A stretch of 64,000 bases of DNA from Gari tellinella (Eukaryota; Mollusca; Bivalvia; Cardiida; Psammobiidae). Made by a program: the position numbers and the translations under genes. Below are positions 23,480-34,710 of the stretch, in pieces; the first letter of the stretch is position 1; each line of letters opens with the position of its first letter. The stretch lies in NCBI GenBank assembly GCA_922989275.2, contig OV277863.1, positions 20,550,001 to 20,614,000 on the forward strand. Reading direction: 5' to 3'. The notes below the pieces were generated by a model. The model did no database searches. It saw only the letters and a program-made list of their open reading frames with translations, and was not told the origin of the DNA.

Positions 23480-23903
23480 TTATATGGTATCTTGTACGTG
23501 TACAATATTTATGAAATTATTACGGAAGATGACAGCTTCCTTTACATACTTAGCCAAATTGAAAAGTAATAGTTTATTGTTGGTTTGTAATAATTCTAGA
23601 AAATTTAACATACTTGTACGTACGTAGTAATATTTTAATGTACTTTTTTCTAATCTCTTCATATTTGGAACAAATTAGAACGAAATGGTACTCATCTTCA
23701 ATATCTGCAGTATTACATACTAAACATGTGCGTTGATTTCGTTCTAATCTATTCGGCCCGTAACGTCCAGTATGGATCCTGAGGTTATGAGCAGATAATC
23801 TTAATCTTGTTATATAACATCTTAAGGTAAATGGTAAGATATCTAAAGCTGTTCTTTCAAGTTTATTTCTTCGACGTACTTTTCCCCTTTTCAACACCAT
23901 TTC
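23480..23903 (-). pseudogene. LINE C-terminal fragment with CCHC motif
   Basis: The - strand encodes the conserved tail of a non-LTR retrotransposon protein: LRLSAHNLRIHTGRYG, then RTCLVCN and EDEYHFVLIC (a C-x2-C...H-x4-C zinc knuckle). The frame shifts near 23640, after which the reading continues as LLQTNNKLLLFNLAKYV. The element is 5'-truncated, with no reverse transcriptase core here. Confidence 0.75.
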
Positions 23904-23970
23904 TCCTTTAAAAACTGAAAGTCTGAATTTTTTTCATAACAAATATAAAGATAAAATAATGTAAATATAA

Positions 23971-24090
23971 GAAATGAACAGATTTGTTTCGGTGTTCAAG
24001 CGAAATGAACGACAGAAAATTATCGGCAAATTTGCCGAAAATTTATGTCGTTCCTTTCGCTTGAACACCGAAAAAATCAATTCATTTCTT
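23971..24090. mobile_element. Long-hairpin element, GTTCAAGCG family, short copy
   Basis: Same arms as 18617 (TTCAAGCGAAATGAACGAC, AAAATTATCGGCAAATTT) but with the central CATGAATCGCTAGCG region absent, so the hairpin is shorter. It abuts the upstream edge of the LINE fragment. Confidence 0.8.
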
Positions 24091-24284
24091 AAATACTATC
24101 TCCATCATAGGTGAGATATTAGCTGTCCGGTATCATCATATTCTTAACCCTTTCCCATGATATTATAATGAAATAACAAGTCTAACAAATACACTGCCAT
24201 AACACCGTCTGTATAAATGTTTCGTCTACCTTTATTTATATGATTTGGAAGTTTGTGTAGTTTTACTCAATAAACATTTATATG

Positions 24285-24560
24285 AGTGTCAAACATACTG
24301 GAGCCTGATCAGACGCCGCATAATGCGGCGTCTGTTCATAGTCCAAACCACAGGTACTTGACACATACATCTAGATCTATTACCCCCCCCCCCCCCTTTA
24401 AAAATTTTTTTTTTTTTTACTATACTTCTATTATAGATACAAGGTAAACAGCGCAATCTATAATAGAAGTATAGTAAAAAAAAAAGTTAAAGGGGGGGGG
24501 TTTAAAAGATCTAGATGTATGTGTCAAGTACCTGTGGTCCAAACGGTTTGCAAATGTAAG
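24285..24560 (+). repeat. PalF-like core split by another element
   Basis: GAGTGTCAAACATACTGGAGCC, given in part, then CGCCGCATAATGCGGCG and the right arm up to GTCCAAAC. The arm is interrupted by the hairpin element at 24349 and resumes with GTCCAAACGGTTTGC. Confidence 0.65.
24349..24536. mobile_element. hAT-like hairpin element with 8-bp target duplication
   Basis: 188-bp near-palindrome. Inverted ends CACAGGTACTTGACACA and TGTGTCAAGTACCTGTG; interior arms run through TACATCTAGATC, poly-C/poly-G and CTATACTTCTATTATAGAT. It is flanked on both sides by GTCCAAAC (24341-24348 and 24537-24544). That is an exact 8-bp duplication of the host palindrome arm, the size made by hAT transposases. Confidence 0.85.
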
Positions 24561-24678
24561 TGATGTAGGGCTTGGCAATGTAAAAGTTTATAAATAACTT
24601 TAAGTGAATTTCGTAGAGTTATAGCACATAGTCAAACCCGAGTAAAATTACAAATAAACGTGGGGTCCGACACATTAC

Positions 24679-24860
24679 AGTAGAGAATGCGTTAATCTTT
24701 TCCTATAATGCTGGTGTCCATTGAAAACAATTTAGAGTCAGATCAGACGGCGGGTTGCCACTCAGTTTAAAATGAGTCTTCAACGATCCATTGTTTCCCA
24801 GTCCATTGCAAAAATTACGTTTGGTCTTGTTTACACGGTAAAGAAAAACTCCTTTTCATC
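24679..24860 (+). repeat. Degenerate PalA
   Basis: CAGTAGAGAATGCG left end, AGAGTCAGATCAGACGGCGGG, then the second core arm is missing and GCCACTCAG follows directly. Hairpin half lost. Confidence 0.55.
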
Positions 24861-24866
24861 TATATA

Positions 24867-25104
24867 CAGTTGAGAAAACGTTATTCTTTCCCAGTAAACG
24901 CGTCTACGCTAAATCTACATGTATTATTTCCAATGCAAACAGTTTAGAGCCAGATCAGACGTCTGATCAGACTCCAAACTGTTTGCCATCCAGGTTAAAA
25001 TCAACATTCAGAATTGTGAAAAACGTGTCATTTTCTGCATGTTTGTACAATGCGTTTGCGTTTCGTTTGCGTTTAAATGGGAAAGAATGACAGATTATCC
25101 GCTG
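24867..25104 (+). mobile_element. PalA copy with shortened hairpin
   Basis: Left end CAGTTGAGAAAACG, right end GATTATCCGCTG. The core is reduced to AGATCAGACGTCTGATCAG: the CGCCGGG tip is precisely missing and the two GATCAGAC arms meet. Confidence 0.85.
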
Positions 25105-25274
25105 CAGACTATGCAGTAAGCATCGTGTGCGGTATTTGTCCAAGCATTTACAATAAAACCCAGCGAACATGCAAGAGTGATGTATTTGATCTGACACGAG
25201 TCATCGTTTGAAACGATCGTAAACTAATGTTAAATGACGGGTGTAAGATTCGTTTTATCATATTGTCAAAATTT

Positions 25275-25770
25275 TATTTAACCCATTGAACCCTAATGAC
25301 GCGTATATATGTTCTTAAAACAGTAAACCTATGATTAGTACGCGTTTGATATGCATGCAGTGCAAACCCATACAGTGGAGAATCTGTTATTCTTTCCCAA
25401 TAAACGCGTTTACGCTAAAACTATTATTTGCAGTGCAAACAGTTTGGAGCCAGATCAGACGCCGGGTAACCCGGCGTCTGATCAGGCTCCAAACTGTTTG
25501 CCACCAAGATAAACATGAATTATCAGAATTGTCCAAAAGTTGTACTTTTCTACGTTTTAGTGCTTTGCGTTTGCGTACGTTTGCGTTTAAACGGGAAAGA
25601 ATAACAGATTCTCCACTGTATCAGATGGCTACTGAAGGAAGCCTTTGATCAAGATCTGTATTGTTCGTCATCTTATAATATATTGAGAAAAAAAACCAAC
25701 ACTTTATAGCAAACAAATTAACTAGACTAAACTGAAAACTGGCATTGTTCGTTAAAGGTTTCAGGGTTGA
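25275..25770 (+). mobile_element. PalG element split by PalA
   Basis: Left part: AACCCATTGAACCC, GTATATATGTTC, GCAGTGCAAACCCA. Right part after the PalA: TCAGATGGCTACTG, AAGGAAGCCTTTGATC, ACTGAAAACTGGCATTG. PalA therefore inserted into the left arm of the PalG hairpin. Confidence 0.6.
25373..25618 (+). mobile_element. PalA copy
   Basis: Complete and little diverged; TA on both sides; tip CGGGTAACCCG. Nested in PalG. Confidence 0.92.
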
Positions 25771-26431
25771 ATCAGTAAACGACCACAGAAAGATATATGA
25801 ATTATTGAAAAACTTACAAGTACAGTAGGAAAGATGCTAATATTCCCCGTGAACAAGACACAAAAACCAAACGCAATGCAAAAGTTTGTAGGGAGTGACA
25901 ATGTATATGCAAACGGTGAATTTTAATCTAATAGAAAACAATGTGTCGGTTGTTATAGCAGCTCGTTTTATCCATTTCGTCAGTAAGTGTGATAAGTATA
26001 TATTCGGCGTCTCACCTGGATCCAAACTGTTTGACAGTCTGATGTCATTTTCTGAAAGAAAATGCCTTTGGCTCAATTTTTAGAATTATTGCATACGACA
26101 AACAGACAATAATTTCATAATGAATACATTGTTAAATGTTAGCTGTATGATTTGATGAAAAGTAAATAAGGAAATATTATGCCCATCTATATGGGGACTA
26201 TTACTATTAATGTCATATTTATAGCAGAAAGTGGGTAGTATAAAAAAAAAATGTAATAACTTAGCAGAGTGAGAATAACAGAATAATTACAACCATTAAT
26301 TTGAAGTTGAACAATCTCGTATTTATCTATTACGTCACAATTAGTACAGATACGTGTTATCTATTAAAACATGTTTAAGATAAGAAATTCTGTAGTGTTT
26401 GTGCATAACTCATTCATTCATTCATTCAATG

Positions 26432-26684
26432 CAGTGGGGAATACGTCATTCCTTTCTCGTATTACTGAAATTACTCTCAGAACAATGCCAATGCGATGAT
26501 ATGGAGCAAATGATACGTTAAAACTATTAACCATTAATTGAAATCTGAATTTAAAATGGTGAAGTCAGATCAGACGCAGGGTTAATCGGCGTCTGATCTG
26601 ACCCCCAATCTGTTTTCAATTGACAAATCGTTTTACTGTAGAACTAAACTGTGTATTGGGAAAGTATAACGCACGTTCCCTGTG
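26432..26684 (-). repeat. Strongly diverged PalA
   Basis: Ends CAGTGGGGAATACG and ACGTTCCCTGTG, core GTCAGATCAGACGCAGG / CGGCGTCTGATCTGAC, GTGTATTGGGAAAGTATAAC. An old copy. The stretch 25780-26430 has no gene; half a core (GGATCCAAACTGTTTGAC) lies at about 26017. Confidence 0.65.
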
Positions 26685-26707
26685 GTTATTAGAACGTTAA
26701 ACGGCTA

Positions 26708-26954
26708 CAGTTGAGAAAACGTTATTCTTTCCCGTTTAAACACAAACGAAACGCAAACGCATTGCAATAAAACTTAGAAAAAGACAACTTTTCGACATTT
26801 CTGATAATTCATGTTAATATGAGTGGCAAACAGTGTGGAGCCTGATCAGACGCCGGGTTACCCGTTGTCTGATCTGGCTCCAAACTGTTTGCAATGGAAA
26901 TAAACGTTTTAGCATAAACGCGTTTATTGGGAAAGAATAACGTTTTCTCCACTG
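26708..26954 (-). mobile_element. PalA copy, divergent subtype
   Basis: Left end CAGTTGAGAAAACG, right end ACGTTTTCTCCACTG-TA, tip CGGGTTACCCG. The second arm is mutated to TTGTCTGATC. Confidence 0.88.
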
Positions 26955-27290
26955 TAGACTATGAACAATATCAATATATTGTTCTTTAATGTAGATGAAA
27001 ACTACACGTAAAATAGTCAACGGTGAATTATACTGTAACAAGTCGCGATTTGATGTATGTCAGCCGACAGTCTACATTTGTTGTCACATATCACGTTGCG
27101 AAGACATTTTATTTCCTGTTTAAAAGAAATTAAAAGAAACTTAACACAATAAAAAGCCAATAAAATGTACAAAATAAAACTGTATTGAAAATGTCAATGA
27201 TTGAATTATTTTAAACGCGGAATTTTTGGTTTGGAAACAATACTGTATTCCCTACTATAATATATAGGCTAAATGTTTGTTTGCATAATG

Positions 27291-28184
27291 CACACTGGTA
27301 TGGCAAAACGAACGGGCTCCCGCGTAACGCTTCGATTCCCGTTAATCCAACGCATCGACTCCCGTTAAAAAATGGCGTAAGTTGTCAAATCGACACATGT
27401 GAGTATACAAATATGATGTTTGTCCTTGGATATTGCTTGAAAGGTAGACCAAGACTTCTCTTACGGAGTGTCTCACATACTAATGCATGCAGACGTACAT
27501 CTTTTTTACAGGATAAATGCTTGAGGTCGATGTTTAACTTGAAAAAGTTTCGACCGTTACTGCAATTTCAGAGGAAATTGATGCTCATTGAACATAATTT
27601 TTTCTGAATTGGCAACAAAATCAGGTCTAATCGACACCAAATATGTCCGTCGTGTAGTCTGGGTACAATCGTCAACTGCATATACAAATTAATCCGTTTA
27701 GCTATTAAACGAATTAAGATTTTGATTGTTTTTTATTATAACGAACCACGCTCCAGTTGTGTGTACAACGAGCACGCTCCAGATCAAAATCATTGTTGAT
27801 GTTTTTCTCAAAAATTCTAGACCAATTTGTAATAAACCTTTGCATCTGAAATGAAATATCGTATCCATTGCTATCGCCTGTTTAAAATATAGATCTTTAA
27901 CTGAGAATGTTTGAATATCCTCAGGGCATCGGCATTTTTGGGATCCAAATTGCTATCAGACATTAGGGACGTGTCTGTGCATAATGCCCTCCGAATAAAA
28001 TTAATTTTCAAGCATCGGGCATTATATCTCGTTGCAAGTATAGGTGAGGAAACGAAAGCGAAATGCTCGCCTGCTACTAAAAAGGCCTGCGAATGCCCGG
28101 CTTTGTTTACCACATCCCTTACAAATGTATCTTTGACCAAACCAAAAACACCAAGAACGTCGAAATATAAATGTTCATTGCCCG
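27291..28184 (+). repeat. Left inverted arm of the foldback element
   Basis: Pairs with 31070-31958. Landmarks are GAACGGGCTCCCGC, GTCCTTGGATATTGCTTG, CACGCTCCAGTTGTGTG and CATCCCTTACAAATGTATC. Similarity fades just past GTTCATTGCC at 28180. Confidence 0.85.
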
Positions 28185-28349
28185 CCTGTCCTTGTCCTTT
28201 ATCTATCTTCCATTACGTCGAACTCCTACTGGGGACTTAGACTTTGACGCGGGTCTACTGACAAGACGTTAATAAGACGAGTTAAAAGCATTTAAAAAGA
28301 AAGAAAAGAGAAGGATTTGTTAAAATAGGTTAAAACAGAGCAGATATAT

Positions 28350-30345
28350 CTAGGGAGACATGTGTTCAATCTTGCTTACTGCCAGACTGAACTCTGGATC
28401 AGAAAAATAAATTGTGTCTGGCAGTAAGGCATTCCAATGGATGATAGTTCTGGGAAATAGAGAAAATTTGTGATAATCAGTATTTGTTTGAATGTGTTGG
28501 AAAGCCTGAGAGTGTAAAGTTCTGGATGGTCTTTTGTTAGGGATAACATATCCTGGGCATGGAATGGCAACTTGACCATTTAAGATGTTATGAAACATGG
28601 TCAATCAATTGTCGATGTGCCGAAGGTCAAGAGGTCTCCACTGCAGGTGATTTAGCAATTTGGTTACGCTGGACATTCGGCTGTAATCATGTCTTACCCG
28701 TCTAGCAGCTCTCCGCTGAACACGTTCATTTTGCTCGATGTGAGCAGATGTGTGCGGGGACCAAACAGTGCTTCTATATTCCAGCTGGGGCCTGGCAAGT
28801 GTTTTATAAGCCATTGTTTTTAGTCCTTCTGAGTGAATTTTGATATTACGTCGTAGAAAACCTAGTGTTTGACTTGCTTTTTTAGTAACATTGTCTATAT
28901 GAGTATTCCAAGTTAAGTTATTTGATATTGTAATGCCCAATTATTTAGCTGAAGAGACTGTTTCAATATTGGTGTTGTGTAATGTATACTGTGTAGGAAT
29001 TACTGATTTGCGCTTAGTGATTTGAAGAACTTGGCATTTTGATGGGTTAAATTTCATGTCCCACTTTGATTCCCATATCTAAAGCGCTTGTAAATCATGT
29101 TGTAATAGACTGGAGTGAGAGGCGACTTGTAAGGAGAGATAGAGTGCTGTGTCATCAGCAAAGAGACGGACTTAAGAAGATTTTACGTGGTCAGGGAGAT
29201 CGTTTACATAGATAAGAAACAGAAGCGGCCCCAGGACTGAGCCTTGGAGAGACTGGGATTGTGTAAGATATTTCACCATTTACTACTACTGACTGTGTTC
29301 GATTGTCTAAGAAACTTTTTACCCACTTATGAGTTTGAACCTTAATGCCATAGAAATGTAATTTGTAAAGAAGCTTTTCATGGTTCACCATATCGAAGGC
29401 CTTTGAAAAGTCAAGTAGTACTAGATCTACTTGGCTCTCAAGGTTAATCGATTGGAGGATGTCATCAATAAGTATGAGGAGCTGGGTCTGACATGAGCGT
29501 TTTTCCCTGAAGCCATGTTGCAGCTCGTAGAAGAGATTTGCACTAGGAAAATGTTTAGTGATACTAGAGGCAACAACATGATCCAGGGTCTTGCATAGGA
29601 CACAGGTGAGAGAGATGGGCCGGTAATTAGCTGGGTCTGACTTTGAGCCTTTTTAAATATAGGAGCTATGTTTGTCATTTTCCAAATTGCAGGTAGGGTG
29701 CTGGTATGAAGGGATTTTTTGAAGAGTTCTGTGAGTATATGAGCGAGTTCTTTACTTGCATTCTTTAGTACTGAAGGTCTAATTTGATCTGGTCCTGCAG
29801 CCTTATGAGGGTTTAAATTGTACAGGAGTTTCTCAATGCCATTTACAGCAATATCAATATCTGGCATGGTACTGTGGGGGTGTATTTGAGGGTATCTCTC
29901 TGCCTGTGTCCGCAAATCCTTGGACCGTCGTTTTAGCCTGCGATTTTAGAGAAAGATGAGATTTCGGAGTGAATACAGATTGAAATTGTTCATTTAGAAT
30001 ATTGGCTTTATCTTTGTCATCGGTGTAAGTCTTATTATTTCTTTTTAGTGTGTCTATGCCAGTGGAGTCTTGTCTTGAGTGTTTAAGTAATGAGTAAAGT
30101 CTTTTGGTATTTGGTCTATTTTGTTTTTGTTGTTCTTGTTTTTTTTGTCTTGTGGATTTATATCGAGGATTTCTTCTAAGTAATGCTTATAAGCAGTTTT
30201 AGTTTCCATTCTACATAAATGTTTTAGATTTAGGTAATGTTCTTGTATTTTTTGTACGCTTTGTCCCGTTTCCTATATAAACGTCTTATATCAGCCTTTA
30301 TCCAGGGGAGTTTGTTTTTTGTAGATGACCGCTTTGATGGGATAA
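28350..30345 (-). pseudogene. Decayed LINE (jockey/CR1-like) reverse transcriptase
   Basis: Read on the - strand from 30345: KLPWIKADIRRLYRKRDKA, a linker, NPHKAAGPDQIRP (29830), a region with the RT fingers, VNHEKLLYKLHFYGI (29390), LFADDTALYLSLQ (about 29160, intact catalytic FADD), GITISNNLTWNTHI (28940), RPQLEYRSTVWSPHT, QRRAARRV and WRPLDLRHIDN (28610), ending near IEHMSP. Domain order matches RT of non-LTR retrotransposons with the C-terminal region seen in many molluscan copies. Several frameshifts and stops separate the blocks; the endonuclease domain is absent. It is nested inside the foldback element. Confidence 0.9.
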
Positions 30346-31069
30346 ATTGTTCAATACCCTCTTCTTCTTTCAGTCAAAGCAGACCACCAAATCATGGTGG
30401 AGTGGTTCTCGTTGTTTTGTTCTGACGAATTTCTACTCGAAACTGCAAAGTTTATTTCAGTTTGCAATTTATTATTAGAATTATTATTATTATTCAAGAT
30501 TTATATAGCACTTTTTCACACAGGAGTTGTGCGTTCAAACGCGCTTTAGGCAAAGGATCTATAATAAATTATGTCCGAACTTTTTTATTTTCCGAAAGTA
30601 GTTTTCCTTTAGAAACACTTTGTTCAGACATAAAGCATGCGAATTTCCCATGAAACAATCGATACCCACACACCAAAATCGCTATGTTTCTTCGAAGTAC
30701 TGAATTGACTGGGCTGTTAAACACTCATACCACCGCACTGTTTCTATCCATAACAGCAGCGCTATGTTTTTCAGTGGGTACTCGTTTTCTTCAATCAATG
30801 AAAGGATTTCAGGAAAAGAATTTAACAGCTCTGCATTAGACGAAGTCTTCAATACCTAAATATCAGTTGGAATGTCAATAAACTCCGTTGAACCGGTGTG
30901 AATATCCTAATACAAGAGAGGAGAACATTCTTCAGTTGCATCAGTTGATTCATATTACTTTCAATCAAAACATCTAAATTAAGTCTTTTTCGACTTTCTT
31001 TTTCTTTTATTGATTGTGATGTCAGTTTATATTTTTGTGGTTTAAATACAATGAAATGATTAGGACTGA

Positions 31070-31958
31070 CGACCAATGAAGATCTATAAGTCCACGTGCT
31101 TGGTGTTTGTCTGCTCAAAGATACATTTTAAGGGATGCGGTAACAGCCACAGGTGGACCTTTCGCTTTCGTTTCCTTATATATACCTGCAACGCGATATA
31201 ATGCCCTGTGCTTGCAAATTAATTTCAGTCGGAGGGCGTTACGTACATACACGTCCCTATAGTCTGTTAACAGTTCCAAACATCTGGGTGCCCTGGCATG
31301 AGATATTCAAACGGTCTCAGTAAGAGATCTAAATCTTTAAAAAACAGGGTAAAATTACAAAAACATACCGGCGATAGCAATGGAGACGATATTTTATTTC
31401 AGATGCATATGTTAATTTCAAAATGGTCCCACGTTTTTGAGAAAAAATATCTACAATTATTTTGATCGGGAGCTTGTTCGTTGTACACACAACTGGAGCG
31501 TGGATCGTTGTAATGAAAAACAATCAAAATCTTTATTTGTTTAATAGCTTAACGGATTATTTTGTATATACAGTTGACAAGTGTACCCAGACTACTCGAC
31601 GGACATATTTGGTATCGATTAGAGCTGATTTTGTTGCCTATTCAGAACAATTTTTGGTCAATGAGCATCAGTTTCTTCAGAATTTGCCGTAACAGTCGAA
31701 ACGTTTTCAAGTTAAACATCGACCTCAAGCATTTATCCTATAAATAAGTTGTACGTTTGCATGCCTCAGTGTGTGAGACACTCCGTAAGAGTAGTCTTGG
31801 TCTACATTTCAAGCAATATCCAAGGACAAACATCATATTTATATTCTCACTTGTGTCGATTTGACAACTTGCGCCATTTTTTAACGGGAGCGGGTGCGTT
31901 GGATTAACGGGAATCGAATCGTTAAGCGGGAGCCCGTTCGTTCTGCCATACCAGTGTG
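31070..31958 (-). repeat. Right inverted arm of the foldback element
   Basis: Inverse partner of 27291-28184. Landmarks are GGTCTACATTTCAAGC, TTAACGGGAGCGGG and GAGCCCGTTCGTTCTG. The arms differ by substitutions and small indels, so the element is not brand new. Confidence 0.85.
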
Positions 31959-32264
31959 TAATGGGGGTTGGCCAAATGTAAACAAGGATATAGACGTATA
32001 GCTATATAATGACTATCATTATAAATGTCATATTTATACTAGAAAAAATCTAGTATGCAAAAAGGGAACCCTGACAACAAGTGTTTACACACGGCGGTGA
32101 CTTTGATATGGGCGGTTTCTAAGTGAACCTAATTAATGCTTAATGTTCTTTTTTGCCAATTTAACATTGTTAAGTCATCAATTGAATTGTAGTTGTATGG
32201 CTATAACTGTCAATGGTGTCTGGCAATAAGTTAATAAGATTTTCATTCACGAGTGAGGCAAACC

Positions 32265-32581
32265 ATAGGTGGTTCTCTCGAGTCGGTAATATACAGTGGA
32301 GAAAACGTTATTCTTTCCCAATAAACGCGTTTACGCTAAAACTATTATTTGCAGTGCAAACAGTTTGGAGCCAGATCAGACGCCGGGTTATCAGACTCCA
32401 AACTGTTTGCCACCAAGATAAACATGAATTATCAGAATTGTCCAAAAGTTGTACTTTTCTACGTTTTAGTGCTTTGCGTTTGCGTGCGTTTGCGTACGTT
32501 TGCGTTTAAATGGGAAAGAATAACAGATTATCCACTGTACATATTAGAGTACAAAAAAGTCTACTCGAGAGAACCACCTAT
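32265..32581. mobile_element. Short inverted-repeat element split by PalA
   Basis: ATAGGTGGTTCTCTCGAG (32265-32282) and its exact complement (32564-32581) flank PalA and about 35 bp of other sequence. This looks like a small element into whose middle PalA jumped. Confidence 0.6.
32294..32537 (+). mobile_element. PalA copy with deleted hairpin tip
   Basis: TA on both sides, mixed ends (left GAAAACG subtype, right CAGATTATCCACTG). The core reads AGATCAGACGCCGGGTTATC and then the right arm: the right half of the tip stem is gone. Confidence 0.88.
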
Positions 32582-32589
32582 GAGGCAAA

Positions 32590-33060
32590 CTATAGTGGTG
32601 AATACTTTTTTCTTTCCTAATCTCGTAATAATAATCATTTTATGCAAAAACTATTATTCCCATTGGCCATTCAAACAGTTTGAAACCAGATCAGACGCCG
32701 GGTAACCCTTCTGTTTGTAAATCGAATAGAAATAAGGATCGTTCAAAGTTATATAGATACTGTCATTTTAGCATTTTAATAACTAAGCTAGTTTGCGTTT
32801 CGTTTCGTTTAAACGAGAAAAAGAACACGTAGAGTTCATTACAGTTGGGAATGCGTCACAGAACTGCAAACGGCTTGCAGCCTGATCAGTCAAAAGAAGA
32901 ATAGGAAAACATTTGAATAGCAAACAATTTGGAGACTGATCAGACGCCGGGTTAACCGGCGTCTGATCAAGCTGCAACCTATTTGCAATTGACACATATG
33001 CTTTGGAATAACAGCGTTTATTGGGATTAATTATGTATTCCTCATTGAAAAATATGTTGT
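32590..33060. repeat. Two or more degenerate PalA copies
   Basis: About 32592-32830: AGTGGTGAATACTT, CAGATCAGACGCCGGG then a jump to CTGTTTG. About 32841-33055: CAGTTGGGAATGCG, then a core with tip CGGGTTAACCGG, GCGTTTATTGGGA and a decayed right end. Confidence 0.6.
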
Positions 33061-33349
33061 CTTGTATAATCTGGTAACCTGAATTAAGTAGTTGTTCTTG
33101 ACGAAGTATGTGATTATAATAAAACATGGGACTACTAAACGTAGGACACATGCATGTAAAGGAAATAAGCTTCTTTTGGTACAAATGTTGCTAGAACGCT
33201 ACACCCTTCTTAAAAAAAAGACTGCTAAGCACACAGACTCTAATACATGTATATATATTTGAGTGTAAGTATTTTGCAGGAGTGAAACACATTTGGCTGA
33301 TTAAGCATATTTTGATATAGACCTAGAGGTGTGTTTAATAAGACAGTTA

Positions 33350-33500
33350 TGTACACTGCAAACAGATTGGAACCAAATCAAACACCGGATAACCTAAGTG
33401 ATTGCAACTAAAATTGAATTAAAATTTAGAATTGTCAAAATAATTGTCCTTTTCTCCATTTTATTGCATTTCGTTTGTAGCCGTAAAGATTAACGTCTAC
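33350..33500 (+). repeat. Degenerate PalA half
   Basis: CACTGCAAACAGATTGGAACC, given in part, CAAATCAAACACCGGATAACC, then a jump past the right core arm to the AT-rich arm TTAGAATTGTCAAAA. Confidence 0.5.
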
Positions 33501-33559
33501 TCTAATGTAATCGTCTTTTAGTGGTGGTAACTACGTCGTGTAGTTTCTGAGAGCATATA

Positions 33560-33805
33560 CAGTGGAAAATCTGTTATTCTTTCCCGTTTAAACGCACACG
33601 TACGCAAACGCAAAGCACTAAAACGTAGAAAAGTACATCTTTTGGACAATTCTGATAATTCATGTTTATCTTGTTGGCAAACAGTTTGGAGCCTGATCAG
33701 ACGCCGGGTTACCCGGCGTCTGATCTGGCTCCAAACTGTTTGCACTGCAAATAATAGTTTTAGCGTAAACGCGTTTATTGGGAAAGAATAACAGATTCTC
33801 CACTG
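33560..33805 (-). mobile_element. PalA copy
   Basis: Complete reverse copy, left end CAGTGGAAAATCTG, right end CAGATTCTCCACTG (right TA mutated to TG), tip CGGGTTACCCG. Confidence 0.9.
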
Positions 33806-34002
33806 TGCTAGTACTAGTGCATGCAGTAGCTTCAGTAATAAATGAATCCTGTCTAGCTAGCTTGCATCTAAATTTGTATTATTCAGGTAAATAAGATTTA
33901 TGTTTTAATGCAATGTAAACTTCCTGGCTGTATGCATATTTCAAAATTATTTTAGTATCTGTTTATGCCATCAAAAAGACTTTTACCATGCTTGGTTGCA
34001 TA

Positions 34003-34228
34003 CAGGGGAGAAGACGTTATTCTTTTCCGTTTTAACAAAACTAAATGCAAGTACAATACAATAGAATGAAGCCAATGACAGCTTTATTTGAAACAGTGTA
34101 GAGTTATCTCAATCTGAGTAGGAAATAGTTTAGAAGCAGATCAAATGCTTCAAAGTATTTGCAATAACCGTACTATTATAGCTGTAGTTGATGCGTTTAT
34201 ATAGGAAAGAATAACGCCTTCGCCACCG
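34003..34228 (-). repeat. Diverged PalA with collapsed core
   Basis: Ends CAGGGGAGAAGACG and CGCCTTCGCCACCG with TA on both sides. The core is collapsed to AGAAGCAGATCAAATGCTTC, so almost the entire hairpin stem is lost. Confidence 0.7.
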
Positions 34229-34339
34229 TAAAATCCAATTGTAATTATTCAAGACTTGTGCTGAAAAACGGGTTAACGTACAACCATCATCATACTTTCC
34301 AATAAGTATTCAACATTTTACTTGGAATTAATGCAAATA

Positions 34340-34710
34340 CAGTGCTCCCTCTCTACAACAGCCCTCACAACAACGACTCTCTCCTTACAACGACCCTTGC
34401 CGCAATTCTCGAAACGGGAAAATTATGTGTAATGCTTTTACTGCTGCACTATTGTCTGGTTAAAATTGTCGTCTGATGTTTTTTTCTTAAAGTCAAATAT
34501 ATCTGGAGATTTTGATAGAATAAATATAATGACGAGTGACAAACAGCTTGAATCCAGATCAGACGCCGCGTTACGCGGCGTCTGATCTGGATTCAAACGG
34601 TTTGCAAATGTAAGCCAAATCTTGATTTTCCCTCTCTATAACGATTCCCTCCGAACAACACACACAATTTGTGTCTCCCGTTTGGGTGTCGTTGTAGAGA
34701 GGGAGCACTG
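34340..34710 (-). mobile_element. PalB copy
   Basis: TA-CAGTGCTCCCTCTC and GGGAGCACTG-TA. The core is a perfect hairpin (AATCCAGATCAGACG, CCGCGTTACGCGG and the complement). Subterminal CCCGTTTGGGTGTC. Confidence 0.9.

Larger units (their letters stand above)
27291..31958. mobile_element. 4.67-kb foldback element, CAC ends, 5-bp target duplication
   Basis: Left end CACACTGGTATGGCA and right end TGCCATACCAGTGTG are exact complements. The inverted similarity continues through arms of about 0.89 kb (27291-28184 and 31070-31958) with roughly 85-90% identity by eye. TAATG stands immediately outside each end (27286-27290 and 31959-31963): a 5-bp target duplication. Five-base duplications with CAC-starting ends are known from the Transib/RAG-related group; that assignment is inference, as no transposase was found. 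The spacer holds a LINE, a TTATTATTATTCAAG repeat tail (about 30478) and, at 30670-31118 on the - strand, a broken open frame with AELLNSFPEILSLIEEN that I cannot identify. Confidence 0.85.

Noticed and set aside
23278..23514. 78-codon frame on the + strand
   Set aside because: Overlaps the edge of a LINE remnant on the other strand; no support for a product.
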